From positions 5,943 through 69,942 of the forward strand of contig JBIOJM010000007.1 of NCBI GenBank assembly GCA_044450785.1: a DNA stretch of 64,000 nucleotides, in the 5' to 3' direction. The position numbers and the translations under genes were made by a program. Source of the stretch: JBIOJM01 sp044450785. GTDB lineage: Bacteria; Planctomycetota; Planctomycetia; Isosphaerales; Isosphaeraceae. Positions 26,739 through 36,735 of the stretch are shown piece by piece. The notes beneath the pieces are model-generated. The model ran no database searches. It saw only the letters and a program-made list of their open reading frames with translations, and was not told the DNA's origin. Every line of letters starts with the position of its first letter. Position 1 is the stretch's first letter.

Positions 26739-27775
26739 GTCACCGACTCTCCACTGCACACGTCGATCGTCATTCCGAGTAGCTCACTGAGCTGGCGGAC
26801 TTCGTCCATCAACCGATCGAACTGGTCGGGAACCAGGGCCTGCGGACCGTCGGAGAGCGCTCGCTCGGGGCAGGAATGGACTTCGACGTGGATCCCGTCG
26901 CAGCCCGACGCGACGGCTGCCCGTGCCATCGCCGGGATCAAGTCGGGCCGGCCCGTGGCGTGGCTGGGGTCGACGATGATCGGCAAGTGGCTTTGCCCCT
27001 GGATGTTGGGCACGATCGACAGGTCGAGAGTATTGCGTGTCGAATCCTCGAAGGTCCTGATGCCCCGCTCGCAGAGGATCACCTGCCGGTTCCCTTCCGA
27101 AAGGATGTACTCGGCGGACATCAAGAGGTCTCTCACCGTCGCGCTCATGCCGCGCTTGAGGAGAACGGGGATGCGGGTGCGGCCGCACTCCTTGAGCAGC
27201 TCGAAGTTCTGCATGTTGCGAGCGCCGATCTGGAGGATGTCGGCATAGCGCTCGACGACCTCGACCTGGCGGGGGTCCATGACTTCGGTCACAACCGGCA
27301 TGCCGAATCGGTCGCCGGCCGCCTTGAGGATTTCGAGGCCGGCCCGGCCGAGGCCCTGGAAACTGTAGGGGCTGGTCCTGGGCTTGAACGCGCCTCCCCG
27401 CAGGATATTGGCGCCGGCGTCACGCACGCGGGCGGCGATCTCGAAGAGCAACGATTCGCTCTCGATCGCGCACGGGCCGGCGATCACGGCCAGGTGGCCG
27501 CCGCCGATTCGGACGCCTTTCGCCTGGTAGACCGAGCCCTCGGGGTGAAACTCACGGCTGGCCAGCTTGAACGGCTTGAGGATCGGGACGACGAGCTCGA
27601 CGCCTGGGATCGCCTGCAACGGCTCGACCTGGAGCTTCGCCTCGTCGCCGATCACCCCGATGATCGTCCGCGCAACCCCCTGACTGAGGTGAGGCGTGAA
27701 GCCGAGGGCCGTGATGCGATCAAGAACGTGGTCAACTACCTCGCGGGTGGCGTGCGGCTTCAGAACAATGATCAT
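26723..27775 (-). CDS. aroF: 3-deoxy-7-phosphoheptulonate (DAHP) synthase, type I-beta with N-terminal regulatory domain
   Basis: The 350 aa protein makes DAHP from phosphoenolpyruvate and erythrose 4-phosphate, the first step of aromatic biosynthesis. The first ~70 residues form the ferredoxin-like regulatory domain typical of Thermotoga-type enzymes (MIIVLKPHATREVVDHVLDR, then GVIGDEAKLQVEPLQAIPGV). The TIM barrel follows with VIAGPCAIESESLLFEIA, RGGAFKPRTSPYSFQGL and HATGRPDLIPAM. GAGG lies upstream of the ATG at 27775, and the start overlaps the stop of the upstream truncated gene (ATGA). The PheA bifunctional enzyme is also in this window (44 kb) but not adjacent. Confidence 0.93.
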   Translation of the reverse strand: MIIVLKPHATREVVDHVLDRITALGFTPHLSQGVARTIIGVIGDEAKLQVEPLQAIPGVELVVPILKPFKLASREFHPEGSVYQAKGVRIGGGHLAVIAGPCAIESESLLFEIAARVRDAGANILRGGAFKPRTSPYSFQGLGRAGLEILKAAGDRFGMPVVTEVMDPRQVEVVERYADILQIGARNMQNFELLKECGRTRIPVLLKRGMSATVRDLLMSAEYILSEGNRQVILCERGIRTFEDSTRNTLDLSIVPNIQGQSHLPIIVDPSHATGRPDLIPAMARAAVASGCDGIHVEVHSCPERALSDGPQALVPDQFDRLMDEVRQLSELLGMTIDVCSGESVTCAPC

Positions 27776-28086
27776 CGCGATCCTCGGAGGGCCGTTCGTT
27801 GAGCGCGCCTGCACGGGGCCTCGCACATCCACCGCGGGCGGAGGTCGTTCGCTCCCTGCGGAACGACTGTTTGGGGAAGAACATAGCAGTATAGCGTCTT
27901 GATTTCTTTCCGTGAAGGACCAATTTGAGGATTGAATGTGATCGGACGATCAGTCCCAAGGTCGATCAGACTCGTCGTCGCGCCGGTGTCCAACATGAGT
28001 TTCAGGTCGATTGTCCTGGCCGGCCCGGTTGCCCGGGCCTCGACGAAGATCGGCCTCTGCTTCGACTTGAATGGCTGGCTGCTCAT
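27772..28086 (-). pseudogene. Truncated retropepsin-like aspartyl protease
   Basis: The 104 aa frame begins like a small single-domain retropepsin (KQRPIFVEARATGPARTIDL, then LKLMLDTGATTSLID with the catalytic DTGAT at residues ~33-37). Soon after SLID the family sequence stops and is replaced by unrelated, Cys/Arg-rich residues. The second half of the fold is missing, including the flap and the ILE-like GLLGLDFL strand expected later. It overlaps the preceding small gene by 4 nt and the following aroF by 4 nt. It is most likely a decayed gene whose remaining frame still couples translation to aroF. Confidence 0.6.
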
Positions 28087-28310
28087 AACCAGAGCACCAT
28101 GTGCTCAGGGTATTCTCCCAGATAGCGGACGGCGATTCGATTAAGTTTCAACTCGATGGCCTTGTGATAGATCGCGTCGTGGTCCGGGCTGTGAAAGACG
28201 ACCTTGCCGCGGAGAACCTCGAGCTGATCGTCGACCTCCGGCTCGGCGATCAGGACCCAGTCCGGCGCGTAGCGGGCCTCGATCTCTTTCATCGTCAACA
28301 TCTCGTCCAT
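28083..28310 (-). CDS. Small conserved planctomycete-type protein paired with the aspartyl protease relic
   Basis: About 75 aa, acidic, with a compact core (IEARYAPDWVLIAEPEVDDQ and KVVFHSPDHDAIYHKAIEL). No named domain was recognised. The gene overlaps the start of the retropepsin-like frame by 4 nt, so the two formed a two-gene unit, possibly a toxin-antitoxin or protease-substrate pair; this is inference. The ATG at 28310 has GAGGAG 6 nt upstream; an ATG at 28316 is also possible. It is divergent from the acyl-CoA synthetase. Confidence 0.6.
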   Translation of the reverse strand: MDEMLTMKEIEARYAPDWVLIAEPEVDDQLEVLRGKVVFHSPDHDAIYHKAIELKLNRIAVRYLGEYPEHMVLWL

Positions 28311-28415
28311 GTCCATCTCCTCTTTGCGCTCGTCCCATGTCCATCATCTTCCTCCGTTGCTAGACTGTCAACGCCGGCCGTGATGTCAGATATTTGCCGG
28401 ACGATCGGAGCCACC

Positions 28416-30356
28416 ATGCCGGTCCCATACGTCTGGAAACCGTCCGCGGCTGTCATCGAGCGATCCAACGTCGGCCGGTTCATGAGCCGCCACGGCATCA
28501 CCGGCTACCGGGACCTGGTCGACCGTTCCACCGGCGACATCGCCTGGTTCTGGAACGCGGTCATCGAGGATCGTGAGATCGAGTTCTTCCGGCCGTTCGA
28601 CACGATTCTCGACACAAGCCGGGGGATTGCCTGGTCGCGCTGGTTCGTGGGTGGTGCGGTGAACCTCGCCCATCATTGCCTCGACCGCCATGCGCGGTCC
28701 GTACGTCGCGACCGGACGGCCGTCATCTGGGAGGCGGAGAACGGTGTGGTGCGGCGGCTTTCATACGGCGAGCTTCATACCGAAACATGCCGGCTTGCGA
28801 GCGCGCTCAATCGCCTCGGAATCGGCCGGGGCGATTCGGTCGGACTGTTCCTGCCGATGATCCCGGAGGCTGTTGTCGCCTTCCTGGCCTGCGCCAAGAT
28901 CGGCGCGGTCGCGATCCCGATCTTCTCCGGGTTCGGCGCGGCGGCGGTCGCCGCCCGGCTCGAGGACGCCGGGGCCAAGGCCCTGATCACGGTCGATGCC
29001 AGCTCCCGGCGGGGCCGAGCGATCCCCATGGAGCAGATTGCCGCCGAAGCGGCGAGCGCCTGTCAGACCCTTCGTCACGTCATCGTCGCCCGCGGCCGGG
29101 TCGGAGTGGAGGGCGCCCCGCTTGACGGCGGCTTCCTGGATTGGGACGACCTCGTCGCGTCCGAGCCCGTCGAGTGCCGCTCCGTGCCGCTGGACCCTGA
29201 GAGTCCATTGATGATCGCCTATACCTCTGGGACCACCGGCCGGCCGAAGGGGGCGGTCCACGTCCACGGCGGGTTTCTGGTCAAGATTGCACAGGAGGTG
29301 GCCCACCAGGTCGACATGCACGAGGACGACCGCCTCTGCTGGGTCACGGACCTGGGCTGGATCATGGGCCCCTGGGAGATCGTGGGCGGCCTGGCCGCGG
29401 GAGGGACGATTGTCCTCCTGGAAGGGGCGCCCGACCATCCCGCGCCGGATCGGCTCTGGTCGCTGGTCGAGCAGCATGGAGTCACGATCCTGGGCGTCTC
29501 ACCGACCTTGATCCGTGCCCTGATGAGACACGGCCTGGAACCGGTCCGGTCGCACGACTTGAGCCGGCTGCGAATCCTCGCCTCGACTGGCGAGCCGTGG
29601 GACCCGGAGTCCTGGCGTTGGTTCTTCGAACACGCCGGTCGAGCACGGTGTCCGATCATCAACCTCTCGGGAGGGACGGAGATCGGCGCCTGCCTGCTGT
29701 CGGCCTTGCCGATCACGCCGCTGAAGCCCTGCTCGCTGGTCGGGCCGGCGCTGGGGATGGCCGTCGATGTCTTCGACGCGGCGGGCAAGCCGATCCGGCA
29801 GGGCGTGGGCGAGCTGGTTTGTACCAAGCCCTGGCCGGGCATGACGCGCGGGCTCTGGGGCGACCCGGAGCGCTACCTCGCCACCTACTGGTCCCGCTGG
29901 CCGGATACCTGGGTCCATGGAGACTGGGCCTCGATCGACGAGGACGGCGACTGGTTCCTGCACGGTCGCAGCGACGACACGCTCAACGTGGCGGGGAAGC
30001 GGCTGGGGCCGGCGGAGGTCGAATCGATCCTTGCCGAGCACGCCGCGATCGCCGAGTCGGCGGCGATCGGCGTTCCTGACACCATCAAGGGGGAAGTTAT
30101 CCTCTGCTTCGCGGTCTTGCGTTCGGGCCACCAGCCCAGCGACGCGCTCCGGAGCGAGCTCCGTGACCGGGTTTCCCGGGCGCTCGGAAAATCGTTCGCC
30201 CCCGAGGAAGTCAGGTTCGTGGCCGAGCTGCCGAAAACCCGCAGCGGCAAGGTCCTTCGCCGGCTGGTTCGGAACGTGGCCCTCGGCCAGGACCCGGGTG
30301 ATCTGTCGAGCATCGAAAACCTGGAGGCGCTCGAGGCGATTCGGCGGGCGGAATGA
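28416..30356 (+). CDS. AMP-forming acyl-CoA synthetase (acetyl/propionyl-CoA synthetase-like)
   Basis: The 646 aa ANL-superfamily enzyme activates a carboxylic acid to acyl-AMP and transfers it to CoA. An ACAS-type N-terminal extension (GDIAWFWNAVIEDREIEFFR) is followed by the AMP-binding domain with the P-loop YTSGTTGRPKGAVHVHGG (~residue 275), WVTDLGWIMGPWE, LSGGTEIG and the hinge DDTLNVAGKRLGPAEVES. The C-terminal catalytic Lys sits in ELPKTRSGKVLRRLVRN, also the acetylation site in this family. The substrate cannot be fixed; it resembles acetyl-CoA synthetases but differs in the acyl pocket. GGAG precedes the ATG at 28416 by 6 nt. It is a single gene. Confidence 0.92.
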   Translation: MPVPYVWKPSAAVIERSNVGRFMSRHGITGYRDLVDRSTGDIAWFWNAVIEDREIEFFRPFDTILDTSRGIAWSRWFVGGAVNLAHHCLDRHARSVRRDRTAVIWEAENGVVRRLSYGELHTETCRLASALNRLGIGRGDSVGLFLPMIPEAVVAFLACAKIGAVAIPIFSGFGAAAVAARLEDAGAKALITVDASSRRGRAIPMEQIAAEAASACQTLRHVIVARGRVGVEGAPLDGGFLDWDDLVASEPVECRSVPLDPESPLMIAYTSGTTGRPKGAVHVHGGFLVKIAQEVAHQVDMHEDDRLCWVTDLGWIMGPWEIVGGLAAGGTIVLLEGAPDHPAPDRLWSLVEQHGVTILGVSPTLIRALMRHGLEPVRSHDLSRLRILASTGEPWDPESWRWFFEHAGRARCPIINLSGGTEIGACLLSALPITPLKPCSLVGPALGMAVDVFDAAGKPIRQGVGELVCTKPWPGMTRGLWGDPERYLATYWSRWPDTWVHGDWASIDEDGDWFLHGRSDDTLNVAGKRLGPAEVESILAEHAAIAESAAIGVPDTIKGEVILCFAVLRSGHQPSDALRSELRDRVSRALGKSFAPEEVRFVAELPKTRSGKVLRRLVRNVALGQDPGDLSSIENLEALEAIRRAE

Positions 30357-30944
30357 CCTGTGCGGGGTGCGGGGGCGGTTTGAGGAGGCGTCAATGTCCC
30401 GGCGCGGGCGGAGCGCACACAAACACGTTTAGAAGAGACCTGTTCTGCGTTTTCGCTAGCCGCCTTCAGCAAGTTGCCGGTACACGAGACGTGGAACTTG
30501 CTGATGAACTCATTGGGAGTTCAAAGCGACAGTAAACAGGTCAGCCGGGTTCAGGGAACGCCAGTCCTCTCGGGAGTGGTGCAAAGTCGGGGTGTGCAAG
30601 CATATCCCGAATTGCTGCTTCTCTTGGATCAGCCGGCGCGGGGGCTGGCTCATCTGTTTCCCATGGCGATGGGAGACCAGGTGCTGGTGACAATTGAGTA
30701 TGGTGTCCTCGGAACTCGCCTCCTGCACGCCTACGGGAAACTGATACATCCCCAGAGTGTCAGTAACAATCTCTGAGTGGGACCGAGCAGAAGATCACGC
30801 AACGCAAACTAATCGCGTCCGTGTTTCCGTCCCCTGAACCCGGAGATCAAGATGCGAGCCCTTCGGCACCGGGGTATGGTTCGGCCGCCGAGAGCGCGTT
30901 ACCCTGTGGGCACGTGAACCGCAGCAATCCGCAGGAGTGACGCC
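30357..30944. other. Intergenic region without a supported gene
   Basis: Nearly 590 bp. A 100-codon frame at 30474-30776 and another on the minus strand lack ribosome binding sites, recognisable domains and the GC-rich third-position bias of neighbouring genes. The last ~40 bp form the leader of the secreted protein that follows. Confidence 0.5.
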
Positions 30945-33371
30945 ATCAACTGTCAGAACACCAGGCTCCTCCTTTTGACCCTGGCCCTCGGGCCGGTCGC
31001 CTCGTGGCCTGCCGACGCGGCTCCGCCGCCCTCCGACGGAGCGGTGGCGAAGGCCGTCATCACTCCGAAGGCCGCCGGCGAAAATCTGCTGAAGGCGGAC
31101 GCCTGGCGCGCGCTTGAGAGAGGGTTCCGGCGCGACGGCGGCACATTCGTCTGCGACAACGGCGCCGACACGAAGGCCCGCCGTGGCGCCTCTCAAACCG
31201 TGGTGCTCCACCAGAAGCGACCGGCGCCGATCGTCGCCACGGCCTGGAGCCGGGCTGAAAGGGTGACCGGCTCGGCCAACGCCGAATACGCGCTCTACCT
31301 CGACCTTGCATACGCCGACGGCTCGTCACTCTGGGGTCAGGTCGCGTCGTTCAAGACAGGTGACCACGATTGGCAGCAAGGCCGGGTCGTGGTCGTGCCC
31401 GAGCGGCCGGTGCGGAGTGTGACCGTCAACCTGCTGCTCCGCCATCACGGGGGCAAGGCCATTTTTCGCGATGCCGAATTGCGCACGGTGACCGCACCCG
31501 ATGGCGGGACGGTGTTCGATGGCGTGCCGGTCGTGCGTCAAGGCAAGGGTGGGCAGGGGTTCCAGGTCCGCGATGTGGCCGCAGGGGGCGACTTCGTGCG
31601 GATCGAACGCTCGGCGCTCGGGCTGGAGCTAAAGACCGCGAAGTCCACCGCCCCCAGTGCGATTTTCTTCGAAGCGACGCTCCGCGACACGACCGGCAAG
31701 GACCGCGCCCTGACACTGGTATTCGCCGTGCCCGTCGCGGCGCAAGGCCTGCGCTGGCTCGACGACCCGAGGCGAGTGACGGCAGTCGAGCCGGGGCGCG
31801 AGTACGTGAACGCCACGCGGTTCCATGCCGGTTCGAGCGGCCGACTCTCCAGGTACCCGCTCGGGGCGGTGGCCGCGAGCCAGCCCGGGTCCGGGGTCGG
31901 ACTCGGGATCGACATGGCGCGTCCCGCGTTCTACCGCATCGGATACAACGCGGGCACCGGCGAGCTCTACGTCGCGTATGACCTCGCCCTGACGCCCGAG
32001 AGTCCCTCGGCCCGGGTGCGATTCGCGCAGTTCCGGTTCGACCCCGACGCGGGCTTCCGCGCGGCCCTCAACGCGTACTACTCGCTCTTCCCCGAGGCCT
32101 TCCGGGTGCGCGTCGCCGACCAGGGCCAGTGGATGCCCTTCGCAAGGATTAGCGCCATCAAGGGCTGGAAGGACTTCGGGTTCAAGTTCAAGGAGGGGAA
32201 CGACGAGACCGCTTGGGACGACGCCCACGGAATCATCACGTTTCGTTACACCGAGCCCTTGACGTGGTGGATGTCCATGAGACGCGACACTCCGCGCACC
32301 GTGGAGGCGGCCGTCGCCGAGGCCCGTCGCCTGGCCAACCAGGGGCGCCCGCAGGCGAAGGCCCTCTTCACCAGCGGCTACCACGACGCCGACGGCCAGT
32401 TCGCCCTTCGCTTCCTCGACACGCCTTGGAATAACGGAGCCGTCTGGAGCATGAACTCCATGCCCGGCATCAAGGGCGATGTGAGCGACTTTTCCATGAA
32501 GTGGAACCCGCGGCTCCGTGACCGGCTCTACGGCTCGAATCGCAAGGGAGACCTCGACGGCGAGTATGTCGACTCGAGCGAGGGTTACGTGACCGACGAG
32601 CTCGACTTCCGCCGCGATCATTTCGCCGCCGCTACGACCCCTCTGGTCTTCTCGCCCGACAATCACAAGCCGGCTCTCTTCCGCGGCCTGATCGCCTTCG
32701 AGTACGTCCGGGGGATCGAGACGGATGTTCACAAAATGGGCAAGCTGATGATGGCCAACGCCACTCCCGACCGTCTTTGCTGGCTTGCGCCCATGCTCGA
32801 TGTGATGGGCACCGAGACCGACTGGAACCCGCAGAACCGCTGGCGGCCGATGTCCGACTCCGAGTTGCTGTACCGTCGCGCCCTCTGCAAGGGGAAGCCG
32901 TTCTGCTTCCTGATGAACACGGCCTTCGAGAACTTTTCTCAGGAGCACGTGGAGAAATACATGAAGCGGGCCCTGGCATACGGCATGTTCCCGGGCTTCT
33001 TCAGCCACAATGCGTCGGAGGGGCACTATTTCACCCGTCCCGAGCTCTATGACCGCGACCGCCCGCTGTTCAAAAAATATGTTCCGATCTGCAAGGTTGT
33101 GGCTGAGGCTGGCTGGGAGCCGATCACTCGGGCCTCGTCGAGCGACGAGCGGGTTCACATCGAGCGGTTCGGCCGAGTTGAGAACGGCCCGCTCTACCTG
33201 ACCGTGTTCAATGACAGCAACGCCCCGCGCACGGCGGAGATCTCGCTCGATTGTCCGGCTCCGGAATCGAGCAAGGACCTGGTTAGCGGCCGGACCGTGC
33301 TCCGGCAGGATCGGTCGATCCGGCTCACCCTTCCTGGCGAGGACGTGGCGGTGATCGAGCTAAGGCGATGA
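30945..33371 (+). CDS. Large secreted protein, possible TIM-barrel glycosidase; likely AUC start
   Basis: About 808 aa if translation begins at AUC 30945, where AGGAG lies 7 nt upstream and a good signal peptide results (M-NCQNTRLLLLTLALGPVASW). The only conventional in-frame start is TTG 30975, which lacks a ribosome binding site. Residues ~40-200 look like a carbohydrate-binding-type beta sandwich, ~200-360 another beta domain, and ~370-720 an alpha/beta region with acidic motifs (GDLDGEYVDSSEGYVTDEL) that could be a glycosidase barrel. The end is a beta domain (GPLYLTVFNDSNAPRTAEIS) as in many glycoside hydrolases. The family was not recognised; a role in polysaccharide breakdown is inference. 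Confidence 0.65.
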   Translation: MNCQNTRLLLLTLALGPVASWPADAAPPPSDGAVAKAVITPKAAGENLLKADAWRALERGFRRDGGTFVCDNGADTKARRGASQTVVLHQKRPAPIVATAWSRAERVTGSANAEYALYLDLAYADGSSLWGQVASFKTGDHDWQQGRVVVVPERPVRSVTVNLLLRHHGGKAIFRDAELRTVTAPDGGTVFDGVPVVRQGKGGQGFQVRDVAAGGDFVRIERSALGLELKTAKSTAPSAIFFEATLRDTTGKDRALTLVFAVPVAAQGLRWLDDPRRVTAVEPGREYVNATRFHAGSSGRLSRYPLGAVAASQPGSGVGLGIDMARPAFYRIGYNAGTGELYVAYDLALTPESPSARVRFAQFRFDPDAGFRAALNAYYSLFPEAFRVRVADQGQWMPFARISAIKGWKDFGFKFKEGNDETAWDDAHGIITFRYTEPLTWWMSMRRDTPRTVEAAVAEARRLANQGRPQAKALFTSGYHDADGQFALRFLDTPWNNGAVWSMNSMPGIKGDVSDFSMKWNPRLRDRLYGSNRKGDLDGEYVDSSEGYVTDELDFRRDHFAAATTPLVFSPDNHKPALFRGLIAFEYVRGIETDVHKMGKLMMANATPDRLCWLAPMLDVMGTETDWNPQNRWRPMSDSELLYRRALCKGKPFCFLMNTAFENFSQEHVEKYMKRALAYGMFPGFFSHNASEGHYFTRPELYDRDRPLFKKYVPICKVVAEAGWEPITRASSSDERVHIERFGRVENGPLYLTVFNDSNAPRTAEISLDCPAPESSKDLVSGRTVLRQDRSIRLTLPGEDVAVIELRR

Positions 33372-33785
33372 GTACGATGGGGTGGACAAATTCAACGACA
33401 GGACGTCAGGACATGCCGCGTATCAGTCATTCCGCCCGGTGTGCCGAGGGTTTGCGATCGGCAGAGCATTGTCGTGTCAGCACGATACCGGATGATCGTT
33501 GAGCCCGTAAGACTGCTGCGTGCCCACACCCGTACCGGCCGATCACTGGGAGAGTAAGCGTTTCCGGCAACTCGAAGAGATCGCCCGCATTCTCTCCGGT
33601 TTGATCACCGGCCTCGAGAATCGAACCACATAACGGCACATTGATTCGGGACGGTGGAACCGGAAGCAGCGACGCCCATCACTGTTTTTGCTTGCGGCGA
33701 TCGGCCCGCTAGCGGACAATAAATCCACGAGTGCCCGTTGATTGGTGTTGGAACGATCGCAAGTCGGTGAGGGCGGAGAGATTCC
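33372..33785. other. Intergenic region without recognisable content
   Basis: About 410 bp. No ribosome binding site, coherent reading frame, strong hairpin or repeat was found. It must contain the promoter of the cytochrome-type pseudogene or its ancestor. Confidence 0.4.
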
Positions 33786-35363
33786 ATGGCCGGGTGGCGC
33801 GTGTGGGTCGGGTTGTGGGCTGGCGCCCTATTGACGCTGCTTGACGCGGCGGCCGTCGTGGCGTCGCCGCCAAGCATCGAGCAGACGGCCGACGCCAAAC
33901 TTTTCGACGATCAGCTCCGGCCGCTGCTGGCCCGCCATTGCGTCGCTTGTCATGGCGGAGCCAAGCCCAAGGGGAAGTTCCGGCTGGACAACTTGACGAC
34001 CGACTTTGCCGATGCCGCCACCCGCGCACACTGGACCGCGGTGATCGAGCGACTCAAGGCGGGTGAAATGCCTCCCAAGGGAAAGCCGCGTCCTCCGGTG
34101 CGGGACGTTCAAGCCCTGACGGGCTGGCTTGCTCCTCGTGTGGCCGCCGCCGATGCCGCCGCGCGGGCCGCTCAGGGGAGAGTGGTCCTCCGCCGGCTCA
34201 ATCGGGTCGAGTACGAGAATACCGTGCGCGATCTGCTGGGCATCAACGTCAACCTGAAAGAGCAGTTGCCCGCGGATGGCTCAGCCGACGGTTTTGACAA
34301 TGCCGGCGCGGCCAATCACACGTCGTCCTTCTTGATGTTATGAGTTCGTGCGGTACATGGAGCCACGAACGACGATCACGATGCTCCCCTACGGGTTCGT
34401 GAACTCGAACACCGTGCACAAGGTCGGTGCCGAGAAATGGGACGGGCCCGGGTTGGCGGTCCAGTACATCGACGTCGAAGGGCCGCTCAATCCGACATGG
34501 CCGCCGGAGAGCCATCGCCGCATTTTCGGTGACTTGCCGCAAAAGACGTTCCGGGATAACAACTTCGGGGACCGGGCGGAGGTTGTCTCGGATCGGCCGC
34601 TGGTCGATGCCGAGCGGATCCTCAAGGCCTTCACGCGCCGGGCGTTTCGCCGGACCGTGACCGCTCTCGACGTCGCGCCGTTTGTGGCCATCGTCAAGGC
34701 CAAACTGGCGGAGGGTTATCCGTTCGAGCCGGCGATGCGGGCTGCCTTGAAGGGCGTGCTGATCTCGCCCGAGTTCCTGTTCCTCCGCGAGCGCCCGGGG
34801 AAGCTCGACGACTTTGCCCTCGCGTGCCGGTTGTCTTACTTTCTCTGGAGCACGATGCCCGACGACGTGCTCTTCACGCTCGCCGAAGGACAGAAGCTAA
34901 GCCGGCCAGACGTGCTCACGCAGCAGGTCGAGCGATTGCTCGCAAGCCCCAAGGCGACGGCCTTCACCGAGAATTTTGCCGGCCAGTGGCTGGCGCTGCG
35001 CGAGATCGACGCGACGGAGCCAAGCCACATCTTGTACCCCGAATTCGACCACTTGCTGAAAGTGTCGATGATCCGCGAGACCGAGTTGTTTTTCACGGCA
35101 AGAGAGTGGACCCCGCCGACGTCACGGCCGACGGCGAGCGGTTCGAGAACATCGACCAGCTCAAGCAGGTCCTCTTACGGGACAAGCCACGACTTGCGCG
35201 GGCCTTGACCACGAAGCTGATCACGTACTCCACGGGCCGGGCGCCTCAGGCATCCGACCGGGAGGCGGTGGAGGCGATCGTCGCGAAGATCGGCGCGAAG
35301 GATTATGGATTGCGGTCGCTGATCCATGAAATTGTGCGGAGTGAGCTATTCCTCAACAAGTGA
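33786..35363 (+). pseudogene. Broken DUF1587/DUF1592/DUF1588/DUF1585 cytochrome-type protein
   Basis: Three pieces of one planctomycete protein family lie in order but in different frames. Piece 1 (33786-34343) has a signal peptide, a haem-binding LLARHCVACHGGAKPKGKF and the DUF1587 start RLNRVEYENTVRDLLGI; it ends abruptly after SSFLM. Piece 2 resumes at about 34343 with EFVRYMEPRTTITMLPYG and runs through the DUF1592 region to IRETELFFTA. Piece 3 (about 35102-35363) continues as RVDPADVTADGERFENIDQL to the DUF1585 end. Two internal deletions, each changing the frame, removed roughly 100 or more codons each, including the DUF1588 domain and its CxxCH. The intact family is ~750-1000 aa. The partner DUF1552 gene is intact downstream. 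Confidence 0.85.
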
Positions 35364-35440
35364 AATCCGAGCCGGCATTCCCGAGCCGTCGGTGCGTCAA
35401 TATCAACTGATCCACGGTTCCTACCACGAGAGACTTGCCG

Positions 35441-36709
<1,269 letters not shown>

Positions 36710-36735
36710 CTGTCGTGCGCGCTCGCCTTTGACGC

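Noticed and set aside
30474..30776. 100-codon plus-strand frame between the acyl-CoA synthetase and the secreted protein
   Set aside because: No ribosome binding site and unlike neighbouring codon use; treated as non-coding.
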